This document shows, piece by piece, positions 27,874 through 36,498 of a stretch of 64,000 bases of DNA. The position numbers and the translations under genes were made by a program. Source of the DNA: Streptomyces caniferus (GTDB taxonomy: Bacteria; Actinomycetota; Actinomycetes; Streptomycetales; Streptomycetaceae); NCBI RefSeq assembly GCF_009811555.1, contig NZ_BLIN01000007.1, positions 124,001-188,000 on the forward strand. The letters are read 5' to 3'. The notes beneath the pieces were generated by a model. The model did not search any database and had not been told where the DNA came from. It saw nothing but the letters and a program-made list of their open reading frames with translations. Position 1 is the stretch's first letter; the number at the start of each line of letters is the position of its first letter.

Positions 27874-27954
27874 CCGGCACGGCCCCGCCGCGTACGGAAC
27901 GGCCCCGGCCCCAGCCGGCCGTCGACCCTGTCGCCCGCCCGCCCGCTACGCCGA

Positions 27955-27986
27955 ACGCCGCCGCCCGGATGGCCGGGCGGCGGCGT
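27955..27986 (+). terminator. Hairpin terminator after the aldo/keto reductase
   Basis: Perfect 14-bp stem (27955-27968 with 27973-27986) closed by an ATGG tetraloop, 82 bp past the stop. Confidence 0.75.
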
Positions 27987-28056
27987 CTGCGGTCTATTGA
28001 GCTGTGTATGGCCCCGACGGGGCCGGACCGGCCGGACCGAAGGAGACGGACGCCCG

Positions 28057-28455
28057 ATGAAGAAGATCGCCAGGACGGCTGTCGCCGCGGCCACCGTCGC
28101 CCTGTTCGCCGCGGGCGTCGGCGACTGCTCGAACCCCGGCGGCGGGGCCGCCCCGTCACGGTCCCGGACCCCCACCGCACGGACCGGCACCGCCGTACCG
28201 GCCGGCACGCACCTCACCATCAAGGACTTCACGTTCCGGCCTGCCGACCTGTCCGTACGGCCCGGCAGCACGGTCACCGTCGTCAACGAGGACTCCACCA
28301 CGCACACCGTGACGGCCACCGGCACCAAGCTCTTCGACACCGGCGGCATCAAGCCGGGCCGGACCACCACCTTCAGGGCGCCAGGACGGGCCGGCCGCTA
28401 CACCTACACCTGCACCATCCACCCGTACATGAAGGCCACGCTCACCGTCCGCTGA
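28057..28455 (+). CDS. Exported cupredoxin-like copper protein
   Basis: 132 residues. N-terminal signal KKIARTAVAAATVALFAAG followed by Cys in GVGDCSN; the residue before Cys is Asp, so the lipobox is poor. The cupredoxin domain has the copper ligands His in TTHTVTATG and Cys-His-Met in YTCTIHPYMKATLTV. It likely carries electrons or copper at the outer membrane face. AAGGAG precedes ATG 28057. Followed 38 bp later by a membrane-protein gene, probably one operon. Confidence 0.85.
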   Translation: MKKIARTAVAAATVALFAAGVGDCSNPGGGAAPSRSRTPTARTGTAVPAGTHLTIKDFTFRPADLSVRPGSTVTVVNEDSTTHTVTATGTKLFDTGGIKPGRTTTFRAPGRAGRYTYTCTIHPYMKATLTVR

Positions 28456-28493
28456 CCCGGCCACCGCCGCGCACCGAGAGGCTTGGAGGAGCC

Positions 28494-28943
28494 GTGGCAC
28501 CAGACACCTCCGTACCGCGGCGCGGGCGGTCCGGCCGGATCGCCCGCGGTGTCGCACGGCTGCTGGCGGCGGCCGGTCTGGCCCTGGACGCCTACGTCCA
28601 CGCCCGGCTCGCCGGCCGGTACGACGAGGTCACGGCGACCATCAGCCAGGGCATGCTCTTCCGGATCGAGGCCGCACTGGCCGCGCTCGCCGCCCTGCTG
28701 GTGCTGGTCTGGCGCCGCCCGGCCGCCGACACCTTCGCCTGGCTCGTCGCCACGGGCGGCCTCGCGCTGCTGCTCCTGTACACCTACGTGGACAGCGGCG
28801 CACCGGGACCGCTGCCCGACATGTACGAACCGGACTGGAGCGCCGACAAACGGCTCGCGGCCCTGGCCCAGGCCGTCGCCGTCCTGGCCACCGTCTTCCT
28901 GCTGCTCACCCGCACCCGTGGCCCCCGCAGGGACCTCAGATGA
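28494..28943 (+). CDS. Small four-helix membrane protein
   Basis: 149 residues, GTG start with GGAGGA upstream. Helices: VARLLAAAGLALDAYVHARL, ALAALAALLVLVW, LVATGGLALLLLYTYV and AVAVLATVFLLL. A loop PLPDMYEPDWSADKR links helices three and four. No known domain. Its position just after the cupredoxin suggests a joint role, perhaps copper- or redox-related. Confidence 0.7.
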   Translation: MAPDTSVPRRGRSGRIARGVARLLAAAGLALDAYVHARLAGRYDEVTATISQGMLFRIEAALAALAALLVLVWRRPAADTFAWLVATGGLALLLLYTYVDSGAPGPLPDMYEPDWSADKRLAALAQAVAVLATVFLLLTRTRGPRRDLR

Positions 28944-28962
28944 CCGGCCGGGCCGCCCGGGA

Positions 28963-30144
28963 TCAGTGCTGCAGCGCGCTGCGCTGCTGCCACTGCTGCC
29001 AGCTCTCCTGCCAGACCTCCAGGCCGTTGCCGACGTCGGTCTTGTTGGTGTTGGAGGTGCCCTTCACCTCGACCGTGGAGCCGATCGGCAGGAAGTCGTA
29101 GATTTTCTTGGCGTCCGAGGTGGACATGCCGAAGCAGCCGTGGCTGTTGTTGACCACGCCGAGCGACTTGTTCCACGGGGCGGAGTGCAGGAAGGTCCCG
29201 GACGCGGTGAGGTGGGTGACCCACTTGGAGTCCAGCATCCACTCGCTGCCGTGGCCGATGGTGGCGGAGTCCATGGTCTCGGCCGCGTTCTTGCTGCGTA
29301 CGGTGTGCACCCCGCCGCGGGTCGGGTCCTGCGGGGAGCCCGCGGAGCCGGTGATGGTGCCGACGCTCTTGCCGTTCTCGTACATGGTCAGCGTGTGCGA
29401 GGGCACATCGATGACGGCCTTGTGGTCGGCGCCGATGCGGAAGCCGAAGTTGTAGTCCCGGGCGAACCAGCCGCCGTCGTCACCGGAGTTGATCCCGGAC
29501 AGCGCGCCCTTGACGGAGACCTTGGTGCCGGAGGGCCAGTAGTCCTTGGGGCGCCAGTCGATCCGGTCCTTGCCGGAGTAGTCCTTGACCCAGCCCCACG
29601 CGCCCGTGACGTTCGGCTGGGTGGTGACCTTCAGCGCCTTCTCGATCTCCGCGCGCCGGTCCTTCGCCACGGGGCGGTCGAAGAGGATCGATATCGGCAT
29701 TCCGGTGCCCACGGTCTGGCCGCCGCCGGGGGTGTTGGTGAGCTTGTTGACCTTGCCGGCCCGCTCCGTGGTGAATTTCGAGGTGGCCGTGGACTCCGCG
29801 CCCTGCGTCGACTTCGTCTTGGTCCGCACGGTGTAGGTGGTCTGCGGCTTGACCTTGCCGTCCGACTTCCATGACACACCGTCACCGGTGAGCTTCCCGG
29901 TGACCGTACCGCCCTTGTCGTCCTCGACGTCGACCGAGGTGAGCTTGCCACCGTCGGCCCGTACGGATATCTGCGAGCCGAGCTTGGCCGAGGTGGTGCC
30001 GGCGGCCGGGGTGACGGTCACCTTCGCGGCGGGCTGGTCCGCCTTCGACCCGTCGGCACCCGGGCCGCATGCGCACAACAGCGTGCCCGCCGCTATCAGA
30101 GCGGGTATCAACCGGGCGGGGTGGCGGCGTGATCCGGCGTACAC
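28963..30144 (-). CDS. L,D-transpeptidase lipoprotein with Ig-like domains
   Basis: 393 residues from GTG 30144 (GGAGGGA upstream). The N-terminus ends with the lipobox-like LLCACG, Cys26 being the lipid anchor. Two Ig-like domains follow (AGTTSAKLGSQISVRADGGK, then NTPGGGQTVGTGMPISILF). The YkuD catalytic domain has HLTASGTFLHSAPWNKSLG and the nucleophile motif VVNNSHGCFGMSTSDAKKIY. It forms 3-3 peptidoglycan crosslinks. Typical length and layout for Streptomyces Ldt proteins. Confidence 0.92.
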   Translation of the reverse strand: MYAGSRRHPARLIPALIAAGTLLCACGPGADGSKADQPAAKVTVTPAAGTTSAKLGSQISVRADGGKLTSVDVEDDKGGTVTGKLTGDGVSWKSDGKVKPQTTYTVRTKTKSTQGAESTATSKFTTERAGKVNKLTNTPGGGQTVGTGMPISILFDRPVAKDRRAEIEKALKVTTQPNVTGAWGWVKDYSGKDRIDWRPKDYWPSGTKVSVKGALSGINSGDDGGWFARDYNFGFRIGADHKAVIDVPSHTLTMYENGKSVGTITGSAGSPQDPTRGGVHTVRSKNAAETMDSATIGHGSEWMLDSKWVTHLTASGTFLHSAPWNKSLGVVNNSHGCFGMSTSDAKKIYDFLPIGSTVEVKGTSNTNKTDVGNGLEVWQESWQQWQQRSALQH

Positions 30145-30725
30145 GGGGTCCCTCCAAAACAGAACAGCTGACGGTGGCGGCGCACGGCCCTGTGAGGAGG
30201 CAACCGTCAAGGGCTTCTCATGCACCCGCCGCATAGCCAGAGGGTCTGTGTGCTCCGCGGGTTGTCCGGAGTGCCCGATCAATAGGACACATTTCGATAT
30301 CGGACCGGCGGCGGAGCGCGCGAGGGGCGCCGCGAGGGACGGGCAGCACGGGGTCGTGCGAGGCTCGGAGGGCGAGCCGGAGAGCGGGCCCGACGGCCCC
30401 CGTCGAGCGGCTGTCGGGCGGCGGTGGAGACGTCACGGGCACCTCGTCCGACGCGTATGGGCCATCCGGCGACGCGAATTTTGCCCGCTCTCGTCAAGGC
30501 TGAGGCCCTTTCGCGCCCGGGGGAGACGGCGTCCGCAAGCGGGGCGGCGCGCCGGTGCTTACGGTGGTGCGTGCATGCCGCGCATGCCGGAGACGTCTCG
30601 GAATCGGCGTGGTGCGGTCCCCGTGCCGGCTCCGTGCAGGGGAGCGCATGTCGGCCAAGGTGTCCTTCAAAGTGTCCTTCCAGACGGATCGTTGGTACGC
30701 GGTCCCGTGACCGGCAGGAGAGAGC
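30145..30725. other. Intergenic region between L,D-transpeptidase and streptophobe gene
   Basis: No supported gene. An AT-richer patch at 30279-30300 (ATCAATAGGACACATTTCGATATC) may hold the transpeptidase promoter; the rest is ordinary high-GC spacer ending in an AGGAGAG ribosome site at 30717. Confidence 0.4.
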
Positions 30726-32018
30726 GTGAGCCAGATGCGAGGCCCCGCGCCGGCCGGTTCGCCGGGTCCGGTCCGCCGCCGCGGCGTACCGCCCGCCGTC
30801 CGGGCCTGGGCCGAAGCGCTCGGTGCGGCGGTGGCGGGCATCGTCACCATGATCGTGGTGGCCGCGCTCGGCTTGTGGGCGGCGGGCGCGGCGGACCTGC
30901 CCGGCGGGGCGTTCCCCTCCGTGGTCGCGGCCACCGTGCTGGTCGCGGCCGGTGGCACGGTCGGTCTCTCCGGCGACATCGGCGGCCTCGCGCAGGCCGG
31001 TGCCACCCTGGACGTCGTACCGCTGTCGGTCACGCTCGCCGGAGCGCTGGTCACCGCCACCCTCTTCCTGCTGCCGCTGCGCCACCGCGCGGTGGCCGCC
31101 ACCTCGGAGCTGGTCGCCCGGATCGCCCGAACGGCGGTGTGCTGGCTGGTGCTTCTGCTGCTGCTCACGTTCGCCGCCCGGCACAGCTTCCGGGTCTCCG
31201 TGGGCAACGACCTCGCCGATCAGCTCGGCGCCGAGCTGGGCGCCACCCCCACCGTCGGTTTCCGCGCCGATGTGCCCGCGACGCTCGGGGCGGGGCTGCT
31301 GTGGATCCTGGCGCTGCTCGTGCTGGCCTTCCTGGTCTCGCGCCGGGCCCCGCTCTCCCCCCGGCTGCTGCGCTTCCAGGACTCCGTCCGGCCGCCCGCC
31401 TTCGCGATGCTGCTGACGCTGCTCTGCTACGTCGTGATCGGGCTGGTGATCGGCATCGTCGAACTCCTCACCAAGGACCACCCGGCCGAGACCTTCGCCG
31501 CCCTGTTCCTCGGCCTGCCGAACCTCGCCTGGATGGCGCTGGGCATCGGCACCGGCGGAGCCTGGGTGGGGCATGTCGACAAGGCCATCGGACTGCCCCT
31601 GCCGCACCTCCTCGACCAGATCCTCCGCACGCACGGGAAGCGGACCCTCGACCTCGGCTCGCTGACCGAGCACGACGGCCGGGCCTGGCTCCTGGTGGCG
31701 GTGGCGGCCGTGGTGCTGCTGGTCGCGGCCTTCACCGCGGCGGTCCGCTCCCCGGCCCGGCGGCCGGCCTGGCGGCACGCCGTCGAGATGGCCGTGGCGC
31801 TGGCCCTCACCCTGCTCGCCGTCGGCCTGCTCACCCGCATCTCCGCCCGCTACGGGCTCTCCCTGATGGGCCTCGGCGACCTCGGCGGCCAGATCACCCT
31901 GGAGCCGCAACTCCTCCGGCTGGTGGGCGTCGGCCTGGCCTGGGGGCTGGTCACCGGCTTCCTCGGCAGCCTGCCGGCGCGACGCGTACGCCACCCGGGC
32001 GAGGTGCAGGAGCCGTAG
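30726..32018 (+). CDS. Streptophobe-family multipass membrane protein
   Basis: 430 residues with about ten hydrophobic helices, including AGIVTMIVVAALGLWAAG, LVLLLLLTFAARHSF, LLWILALLVLAFLVS and AVVLLVAAFTAAV. The sequence matches the Streptomyces-restricted membrane family annotated as streptophobe; its function is not known. GTG 30726 follows AGGAGAG. Single-gene unit. Confidence 0.75.
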   Translation: MSQMRGPAPAGSPGPVRRRGVPPAVRAWAEALGAAVAGIVTMIVVAALGLWAAGAADLPGGAFPSVVAATVLVAAGGTVGLSGDIGGLAQAGATLDVVPLSVTLAGALVTATLFLLPLRHRAVAATSELVARIARTAVCWLVLLLLLTFAARHSFRVSVGNDLADQLGAELGATPTVGFRADVPATLGAGLLWILALLVLAFLVSRRAPLSPRLLRFQDSVRPPAFAMLLTLLCYVVIGLVIGIVELLTKDHPAETFAALFLGLPNLAWMALGIGTGGAWVGHVDKAIGLPLPHLLDQILRTHGKRTLDLGSLTEHDGRAWLLVAVAAVVLLVAAFTAAVRSPARRPAWRHAVEMAVALALTLLAVGLLTRISARYGLSLMGLGDLGGQITLEPQLLRLVGVGLAWGLVTGFLGSLPARRVRHPGEVQEP

Positions 32019-32051
32019 CGGAGGCCGGTGCCGGGTGCGCCGGCCCGGCAT

Positions 32052-32525
32052 TCACTCCGACTCCTCCCCGTCCTTCGCTCTCTCGCCCTTCTGACCGGCT
32101 GCGTAGTCCCGTACCTCCTCGGTGAGGCGTTGCAGGAGGGTGCGGGCGGCGGCGAGATCGCCCTCGGGGAGCTTCGCCGTGATGACCCTGTGGGCCGCCT
32201 CGGCGCGCGCCGTGATCCTGCGCAGTGTGGTGCGCCCTTCGGAGGTCAGGGCCAGCAGCGGGGACGTGCGGTGGTCCGGGTTGGGCACGAACTCCGCCAG
32301 GCGCGCACCGGTCAGGCCGTTGGCCACGCGCTGGACCCCCTGCCGGGCGGTGCCGAGACGACGGGCCGCCTGCGACACCGTGAGCGCCTCCTCCGACACC
32401 GCGCTCATCAACTGCCAGCGGGCCTGGGTCTGTCCCTCGGCCGCGGCGAAGGCCTCGCCCGTACGGCGCAGGGCCCCCGCGGCCTCGAACACATCCGCCA
32501 CCAGCAGAGCCATCTCGTCGGCCAT
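32052..32525 (-). CDS. MarR-family transcriptional regulator
   Basis: 157 residues from ATG 32525 (a longer start MSQVVSEEN is possible). Winged helix: ARWQLMSAVSEEALTVSQAARRLGT, RQGVQRVANGLTGARLAEFV, and the wing NPDHRTSPLLALTSEGRTTL. Divergent from the DUF1398 gene, which it probably controls. Confidence 0.87.
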   Translation of the reverse strand: MADEMALLVADVFEAAGALRRTGEAFAAAEGQTQARWQLMSAVSEEALTVSQAARRLGTARQGVQRVANGLTGARLAEFVPNPDHRTSPLLALTSEGRTTLRRITARAEAAHRVITAKLPEGDLAAARTLLQRLTEEVRDYAAGQKGERAKDGEESE

Positions 32526-32567
32526 GTTCCCGTTCTCCTCACTGACGACCTGGGACATTGGCATCAT

Positions 32568-32594
32568 GTTGTCATCTTGGCAGTCCGTTGTCAT
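32568..32594. promoter_or_regulatory. Direct GTTGTCAT repeats in the MarR/DUF1398 divergent region
   Basis: Two exact copies of GTTGTCAT at 32568-32575 and 32587-32594, 19 bp apart, in the divergent spacer. Candidate MarR binding sites. Confidence 0.45.
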
Positions 32595-32645
32595 GGTGAC
32601 CGTGGCCCGGCCCGGGCCGGAACCCCCTCGCTCCCGGAGGAACTC

Positions 32646-33059
32646 ATGAGCACCACCACCGACACCGTTGCCGCCGCTCTTGAGCGCGGCGCCTCCCTCC
32701 GCCCCGAGACGGGCGGCTTCCCCTACCTCGCCGAGGCCCTCCGCCAGGCCGGCGTCACCCGGTACCACCACACGGTGAGCTCGGCCACCAACCTGTTCCT
32801 GACCGGCACCGGCCCCGTCATCGACCAGGCCGCGCCGCTCTGCGACGGGATGACGGACGTCGCCCCGTTCGACCCCGAGGCCGTCGTCGCCGCTCTCCGT
32901 ACCGACCAGGCGGGCAAAAGCGCCTACCACGAGTTCACACAAGCACTCTGGGCGGCGGGCGTCGTCGACTGCACCGTCGACCTGACCGAGCGGAACTGCA
33001 CCTACCGCGGCGCGACGGGCGAGGCGTACGTCGAGAACTACCCCCACGTCGGCATCTAG
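32646..33059 (+). CDS. DUF1398-family protein
   Basis: 137 residues. GGFPYLAEALRQAGVTRYHH and AYHEFTQALWAAGVVDCTVDL are typical of the DUF1398 (YbcV-like) family, whose function is unknown. Ribosome site GGAGGA precedes ATG 32646. Divergent from the MarR gene. Confidence 0.8.
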   Translation: MSTTTDTVAAALERGASLRPETGGFPYLAEALRQAGVTRYHHTVSSATNLFLTGTGPVIDQAAPLCDGMTDVAPFDPEAVVAALRTDQAGKSAYHEFTQALWAAGVVDCTVDLTERNCTYRGATGEAYVENYPHVGI

Positions 33060-33156
33060 CCGTCGTCTCCCGTCGCCTCCCGCTGCGTGTGAGTGCGCAG
33101 GTGGGTGTGCAGGTGCCGGTAGGCGGGTGCCCGGGCCTCCGCCGTGAATTCGGATA

Positions 33157-33275
33157 TGGCTGAGCGACCGGATGTGCCCACCGCGCCGGAACTCGTCATC
33201 GAGTCCGACGGCAGCACCCAGGTGATGAGCCCCGGCCGCGTCCACCAGGCCCGTCGGCGCTCTCGTCGCCGAGGT
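33157..33275 (+). pseudogene. Remnant of an FHA-domain gene start
   Basis: ATG 33157 opens a frame whose first about 30 residues, PELVIESDGSTQVMSPGR, match the beginning of FHA domains in Streptomyces ATP-binding and kinase-linked proteins. After VHQARRRSRRRG the similarity stops and the expected FHA core (GRxxxxxIxxDxxxxSxxHA) is absent. I read it as a 5' fragment left by deletion, in front of the permease gene. Confidence 0.45.
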
Positions 33276-33280
33276 GGGCA

Positions 33281-33601
33281 AACCCCTTCCCAAAATGGGA
33301 TTTCGGGCCATGATCCGCTTTTATGCGAGCGAATGCGACCGGTTACTCGCGAGAAACGGTGCAGGTCAACTAAGGTGAACGCTCCGATTAGTCCACATGT
33401 AAATTCCATGGAAATGCCGGAATTTACCGCGCTGGTCGAAGGAAGTCCTACCGAACCAGGACGCAAGTGCAGCGCAGGGCTACGTGGTGTCGGCAACACC
33501 GCTCAACGTCGGCTTTGTAAGACCCAGCCGGCCCGTCCGTCATCCGAACGCGACGGTGCCGGTTCCTTCTTATTCACCTACCTCGCGAAGGCAAGGCAGA
33601 G
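33281..33601 (+). promoter_or_regulatory. AT-enriched leader of the nucleobase permease
   Basis: No gene seen. Locally lower GC than its surroundings, with TAAGGT at 33375-33380 as a possible -10 box and the hairpin GGTGTCGGCAACACC further down. No known riboswitch was recognised. Confidence 0.4.
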
Positions 33602-35230
33602 ATGGCACGAGTCTCCCGACAAAACCCCCAGCAGGTCTCCGGCCGGCAGACCCACCCCGTCGACGAGGTGCTCCCCGTCGGCAAGCTCACCCTCTACGGT
33701 TTCCAGCACGTTCTCGCCTTCTATGCGGGAGCGGTGATCGTCCCGATCGTCCTCGGGAACGCCCTGGGTCTCTCCCATGAGGAGCTCGTCTATCTGATCA
33801 ACGCGGACCTGCTGACCTGCGGTGTCGCCTCGATCATCCAAGCCCTCGGCGTCTGGAAGATCGGTGCCAGGCTGCCGCTGGTGCAGGGGGTCACCTTCAC
33901 TGCCGTCTCGCCGATGATCGCGATCGGCATGGGGGCGGGCGGCGGGACCGCCGGACTGCTCGTCGTCTACGGCGCGGTGATCACCGCGGGCATAGCGACC
34001 TTCCTGTTCGCACCGTTCTTCAGCAAGCTGGTGAAGTACTTCCCGCCGGTCGTCATCGGTACCGTCCTCACCATCATCGGCCTCACCCTCATCCCGCAGG
34101 GCCTCCAGGACGCGGCCGGCGGTGCGAAGTTGATCGGGCACCCCGGATACGGCGATCTCAAGAACCTCGGATACGCGCTGGGCACCCTGCTCTTCATCCT
34201 GCTCGTGGTCCGGCTGGGGAAGCCGTTCCTGAGCAGCCTCGCCGTGCTGCTCGGCCTGGTCGCCGGCACCGCGGTCGCCTGGCTCCTCGGCGACGTGGAC
34301 TTCGGTCCGGTGAACAACGCCGACTGGTTCGGTGTCAGCACGCCGTTCCACTACGGCATGCCGAAGTTCGAGCTGTTCCCGATCATCGCCATGGTCGTCG
34401 TCATGCTGATCACCATGGTGGAGACCACCGGAGACGTCTACGCCATCGGGGAGATCACCCGGAAGAAGGTCGACAACGCCACCGTCGCCAACGCCCTGCG
34501 CGCGGACGGCGTCGCGACCGTTCTCGGCGGCCTGTTCAACTCCTTCCCGTACGTGGCCTTCGCCGAGAACATCGGCCTGGTGCGGATGTCGAAGATCATG
34601 AGCCGGTACGTGGTGGTCGCGGCCGGCGGCTTCATGATCGTGCTGGGGCTGCTGCCGAAGGCCGGCAGCGTGGTGGCGGCGATTCCGCACCCGGTGCTCG
34701 GCGGCGCCGCGATCGCGATGTTCGGCATGGTCGCCGCGGTCGGCATCCAGATCCTGGGCAAGGTGGATCTGCGCGAGGAGCGCAACGCCCTGATCCTGGC
34801 GGTCAGCCTCGCCGCGGCGCTGCTGCCCAACGCCGTCGCGCCGTTCTTCGACCGGATGCCGGAGGACGTCCGCGCCGTCCTCGACAGCGGCATCACCCTG
34901 GGCAGCCTGACCGCCGTCCTGCTGAACCTCTTCTTCAACGTCTTCACCCGCCGCAGCACGATGGAGATCGACTGGGACGAGATCGAGGACGACGAGCCGG
35001 CCGAGGCGCAGGGCCCGCCGGCCGCGCACGAGCCGGCCGGCGCGCACGGTCCGGCGGCCCCGTTCGCCCCGCAGGGCGCGCCCGCACAGCAGGGCTTCTA
35101 CGAGCCTCAGGGCCCGCACACGCAGCAGGGCCTCTACGGCCAGCAGGGCCCGCACACCCCGCCGGGCCCGTCCGGGCCGCAGGGGCCGCAGAGCCCGCAG
35201 GGCCCGCCCTGGGGCGCCTCCGGACACTGA
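33602..35230 (+). CDS. NCS2-family uracil/xanthine permease
   Basis: 542 residues. Nucleobase:cation symporter-2: KLTLYGFQHVLAFYAGAVIVPIVLG is the family N-terminus, with LVYLINADLLTCGVASIIQALG, GARLPLVQGVTFTAVSPM, TTGDVYAIGEITRKK and NSFPYVAFAENIGLVRMSK following. About 14 helices to residue 450. Imports uracil, xanthine or a similar base with cations. The last about 75 residues are an unusual Gly/Pro/Gln tail with GPQ repeats. Ended by a long hairpin. Confidence 0.9.
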   Translation: MARVSRQNPQQVSGRQTHPVDEVLPVGKLTLYGFQHVLAFYAGAVIVPIVLGNALGLSHEELVYLINADLLTCGVASIIQALGVWKIGARLPLVQGVTFTAVSPMIAIGMGAGGGTAGLLVVYGAVITAGIATFLFAPFFSKLVKYFPPVVIGTVLTIIGLTLIPQGLQDAAGGAKLIGHPGYGDLKNLGYALGTLLFILLVVRLGKPFLSSLAVLLGLVAGTAVAWLLGDVDFGPVNNADWFGVSTPFHYGMPKFELFPIIAMVVVMLITMVETTGDVYAIGEITRKKVDNATVANALRADGVATVLGGLFNSFPYVAFAENIGLVRMSKIMSRYVVVAAGGFMIVLGLLPKAGSVVAAIPHPVLGGAAIAMFGMVAAVGIQILGKVDLREERNALILAVSLAAALLPNAVAPFFDRMPEDVRAVLDSGITLGSLTAVLLNLFFNVFTRRSTMEIDWDEIEDDEPAEAQGPPAAHEPAGAHGPAAPFAPQGAPAQQGFYEPQGPHTQQGLYGQQGPHTPPGPSGPQGPQSPQGPPWGASGH

Positions 35231-35243
35231 GCCTCAACGAGCA

Positions 35244-35286
35244 GCGGGCGGGGAGGGAACCTGATCCAGGTTCCCTCCCCGCCCGC
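35244..35286. terminator. Very strong bidirectional hairpin terminator
   Basis: Perfect 20-bp stem (35244-35263 and 35267-35286) with a 3-nt loop, placed between the convergent permease and XRE genes. Confidence 0.9.
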
Positions 35287-35312
35287 TTCCGTCGGTCCCT
35301 CGCCCGCTCCCG

Positions 35313-36038
35313 TCAGTGGGTCGCCACGGAGTTGAACGGCGGTGCCTCGCCCGCATCCCCGATCAGGTCCCAGAAGTGGTCGACCAGCCGGCGCAGATAC
35401 GCCGAGCGCTCGGCGGCGACCTCCTTCAGCCGGGAGTCGTCGTTCCGTGCCACCACATGCCCCATGTAGCGCTCGGAGAACTCCGCGAACTCCCCGTGCA
35501 TCGTGCGCAGGGCATCGCTCACCCGGGTCTTGTTCAGCGTGGTGATCTCGCTGATCCGCCCCACATGCCCCTTCCAGCGCCCGTCGATGGCCGACCGCAG
35601 ATGCCCGGCCAGCTCGTCGTTGTGGCCCATCACCCCGATCAGCTTGCGCAGCGACAGCCCCAGCGCCTCCACCAGCGCCTTGGTCTGCCGGTAGTCGCCG
35701 TTCCACTGCTGCGCCGACTCGGCCGCCCAGTACACGGCCGGGTCCATGCCGATCAGCTGCGCCAGCCGCTCCACGCTCAACTGGCGGGCCATCCGGTGCT
35801 CGGCCAGGGTCCGGGGCTCGACGCCCATCAGCACGGTCGGCGGGCACCACAGCACATCGGCCAGGACGAACAGCTGCGACTCGGACGGTGCCTGGGTGCC
35901 GTACTCCCAGGCCTCGATCAGTTCGGGACGGACCGGCGCGCCGCACGCCGTCATGGACTGGGCGACCTGAGCCGTGCTCAGGCCCACCCGGGCCCGCGCG
36001 GATCTGGCCTCTGCGGGGGAAAAGGGAGTGCTGTACAC
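35313..36038 (-). CDS. XRE-type helix-turn-helix DNA-binding protein
   Basis: 241 residues from GTG 36038. Two helix-turn-helix regions are visible: VGLSTAQVAQSMTACGAPV with WEYGTQAPSESQLFVLADVL at the N-terminus, and QLSVERLAQLIGMDPAVYWAAES further on. The C-terminal part (RISEITTLNKTRVSDALRTM, then HFWDLIGDAGEAPP) is helical. It likely regulates a local or global set of genes; no target is evident. Confidence 0.75.
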   Translation of the reverse strand: MYSTPFSPAEARSARARVGLSTAQVAQSMTACGAPVRPELIEAWEYGTQAPSESQLFVLADVLWCPPTVLMGVEPRTLAEHRMARQLSVERLAQLIGMDPAVYWAAESAQQWNGDYRQTKALVEALGLSLRKLIGVMGHNDELAGHLRSAIDGRWKGHVGRISEITTLNKTRVSDALRTMHGEFAEFSERYMGHVVARNDDSRLKEVAAERSAYLRRLVDHFWDLIGDAGEAPPFNSVATH

Positions 36039-36498
36039 GTACGGGACACCTCGCTGCACCCGGCGAACGAGGGGTGCCTGGGGGGAGCGGACATGGAGGA
36101 ACATCCAGGAGCGGGCAGATTAACAGATGGTCGATAGGTACGAATCTCCAGTTCCCCTTGGAGTCGAAGGCGTTCAGGGGCCGCGGAGGCGGATGCGCGG
36201 GAGATGTGCGCTATCTGTCCGATTTCACGCATCAACTCGCTTACTGGGTATAGCCGAAGCCTCGCCCCTTACCGGGCGGTAGTGATCCCCTGGGCCGCCC
36301 GGACCGCGGGACGTGATCAGAGCGTTACGGATGAAGGCGGGGCGGCGCGGTCGGCGTCACAGCTGGAGGTATTACCAGGCTCCGGAGTGCGGTGCCGGAC
36401 CGCCATGGCCGCGATGTGGCGCTCTGGCGCAATCCGGGCCCCATTCAGGCGTCAACCGCGGGTTGACGCTCCTCCGACTGTCAACCTAGGGTTGCCTC
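36039..36498. other. Upstream region of the XRE and HTH-Clp_N genes
   Basis: No gene seen. It carries the two GTCAACC palindromes described separately at 36451-36496 and ordinary spacer otherwise. Confidence 0.5.
36451..36496 (+). promoter_or_regulatory. Tandem GTCAACC palindromes over the promoter of the HTH-Clp_N gene
   Basis: GTCAACC-GCG-GGTTGAC (36451-36467) is a perfect dyad. GTCAACC-TAG-GGTTGCC (36480-36496) is the same with one mismatch and contains the -10 box TAGGGT (36487-36492), 6 nt before ATG 36499. The centres are 29 bp apart, close to three helical turns. Likely operator of a repressor. Confidence 0.65.

Noticed and set aside
28963..32051. 590-residue minus-strand open frame over the streptophobe gene
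   Set aside because: Composition is Gln/Arg/Gly-rich as expected of an antisense frame; the plus-strand frame encodes a clear membrane protein.
33420..33600. Possible purine riboswitch upstream of the nucleobase permease
   Set aside because: The conserved purine-aptamer core sequences are not present.
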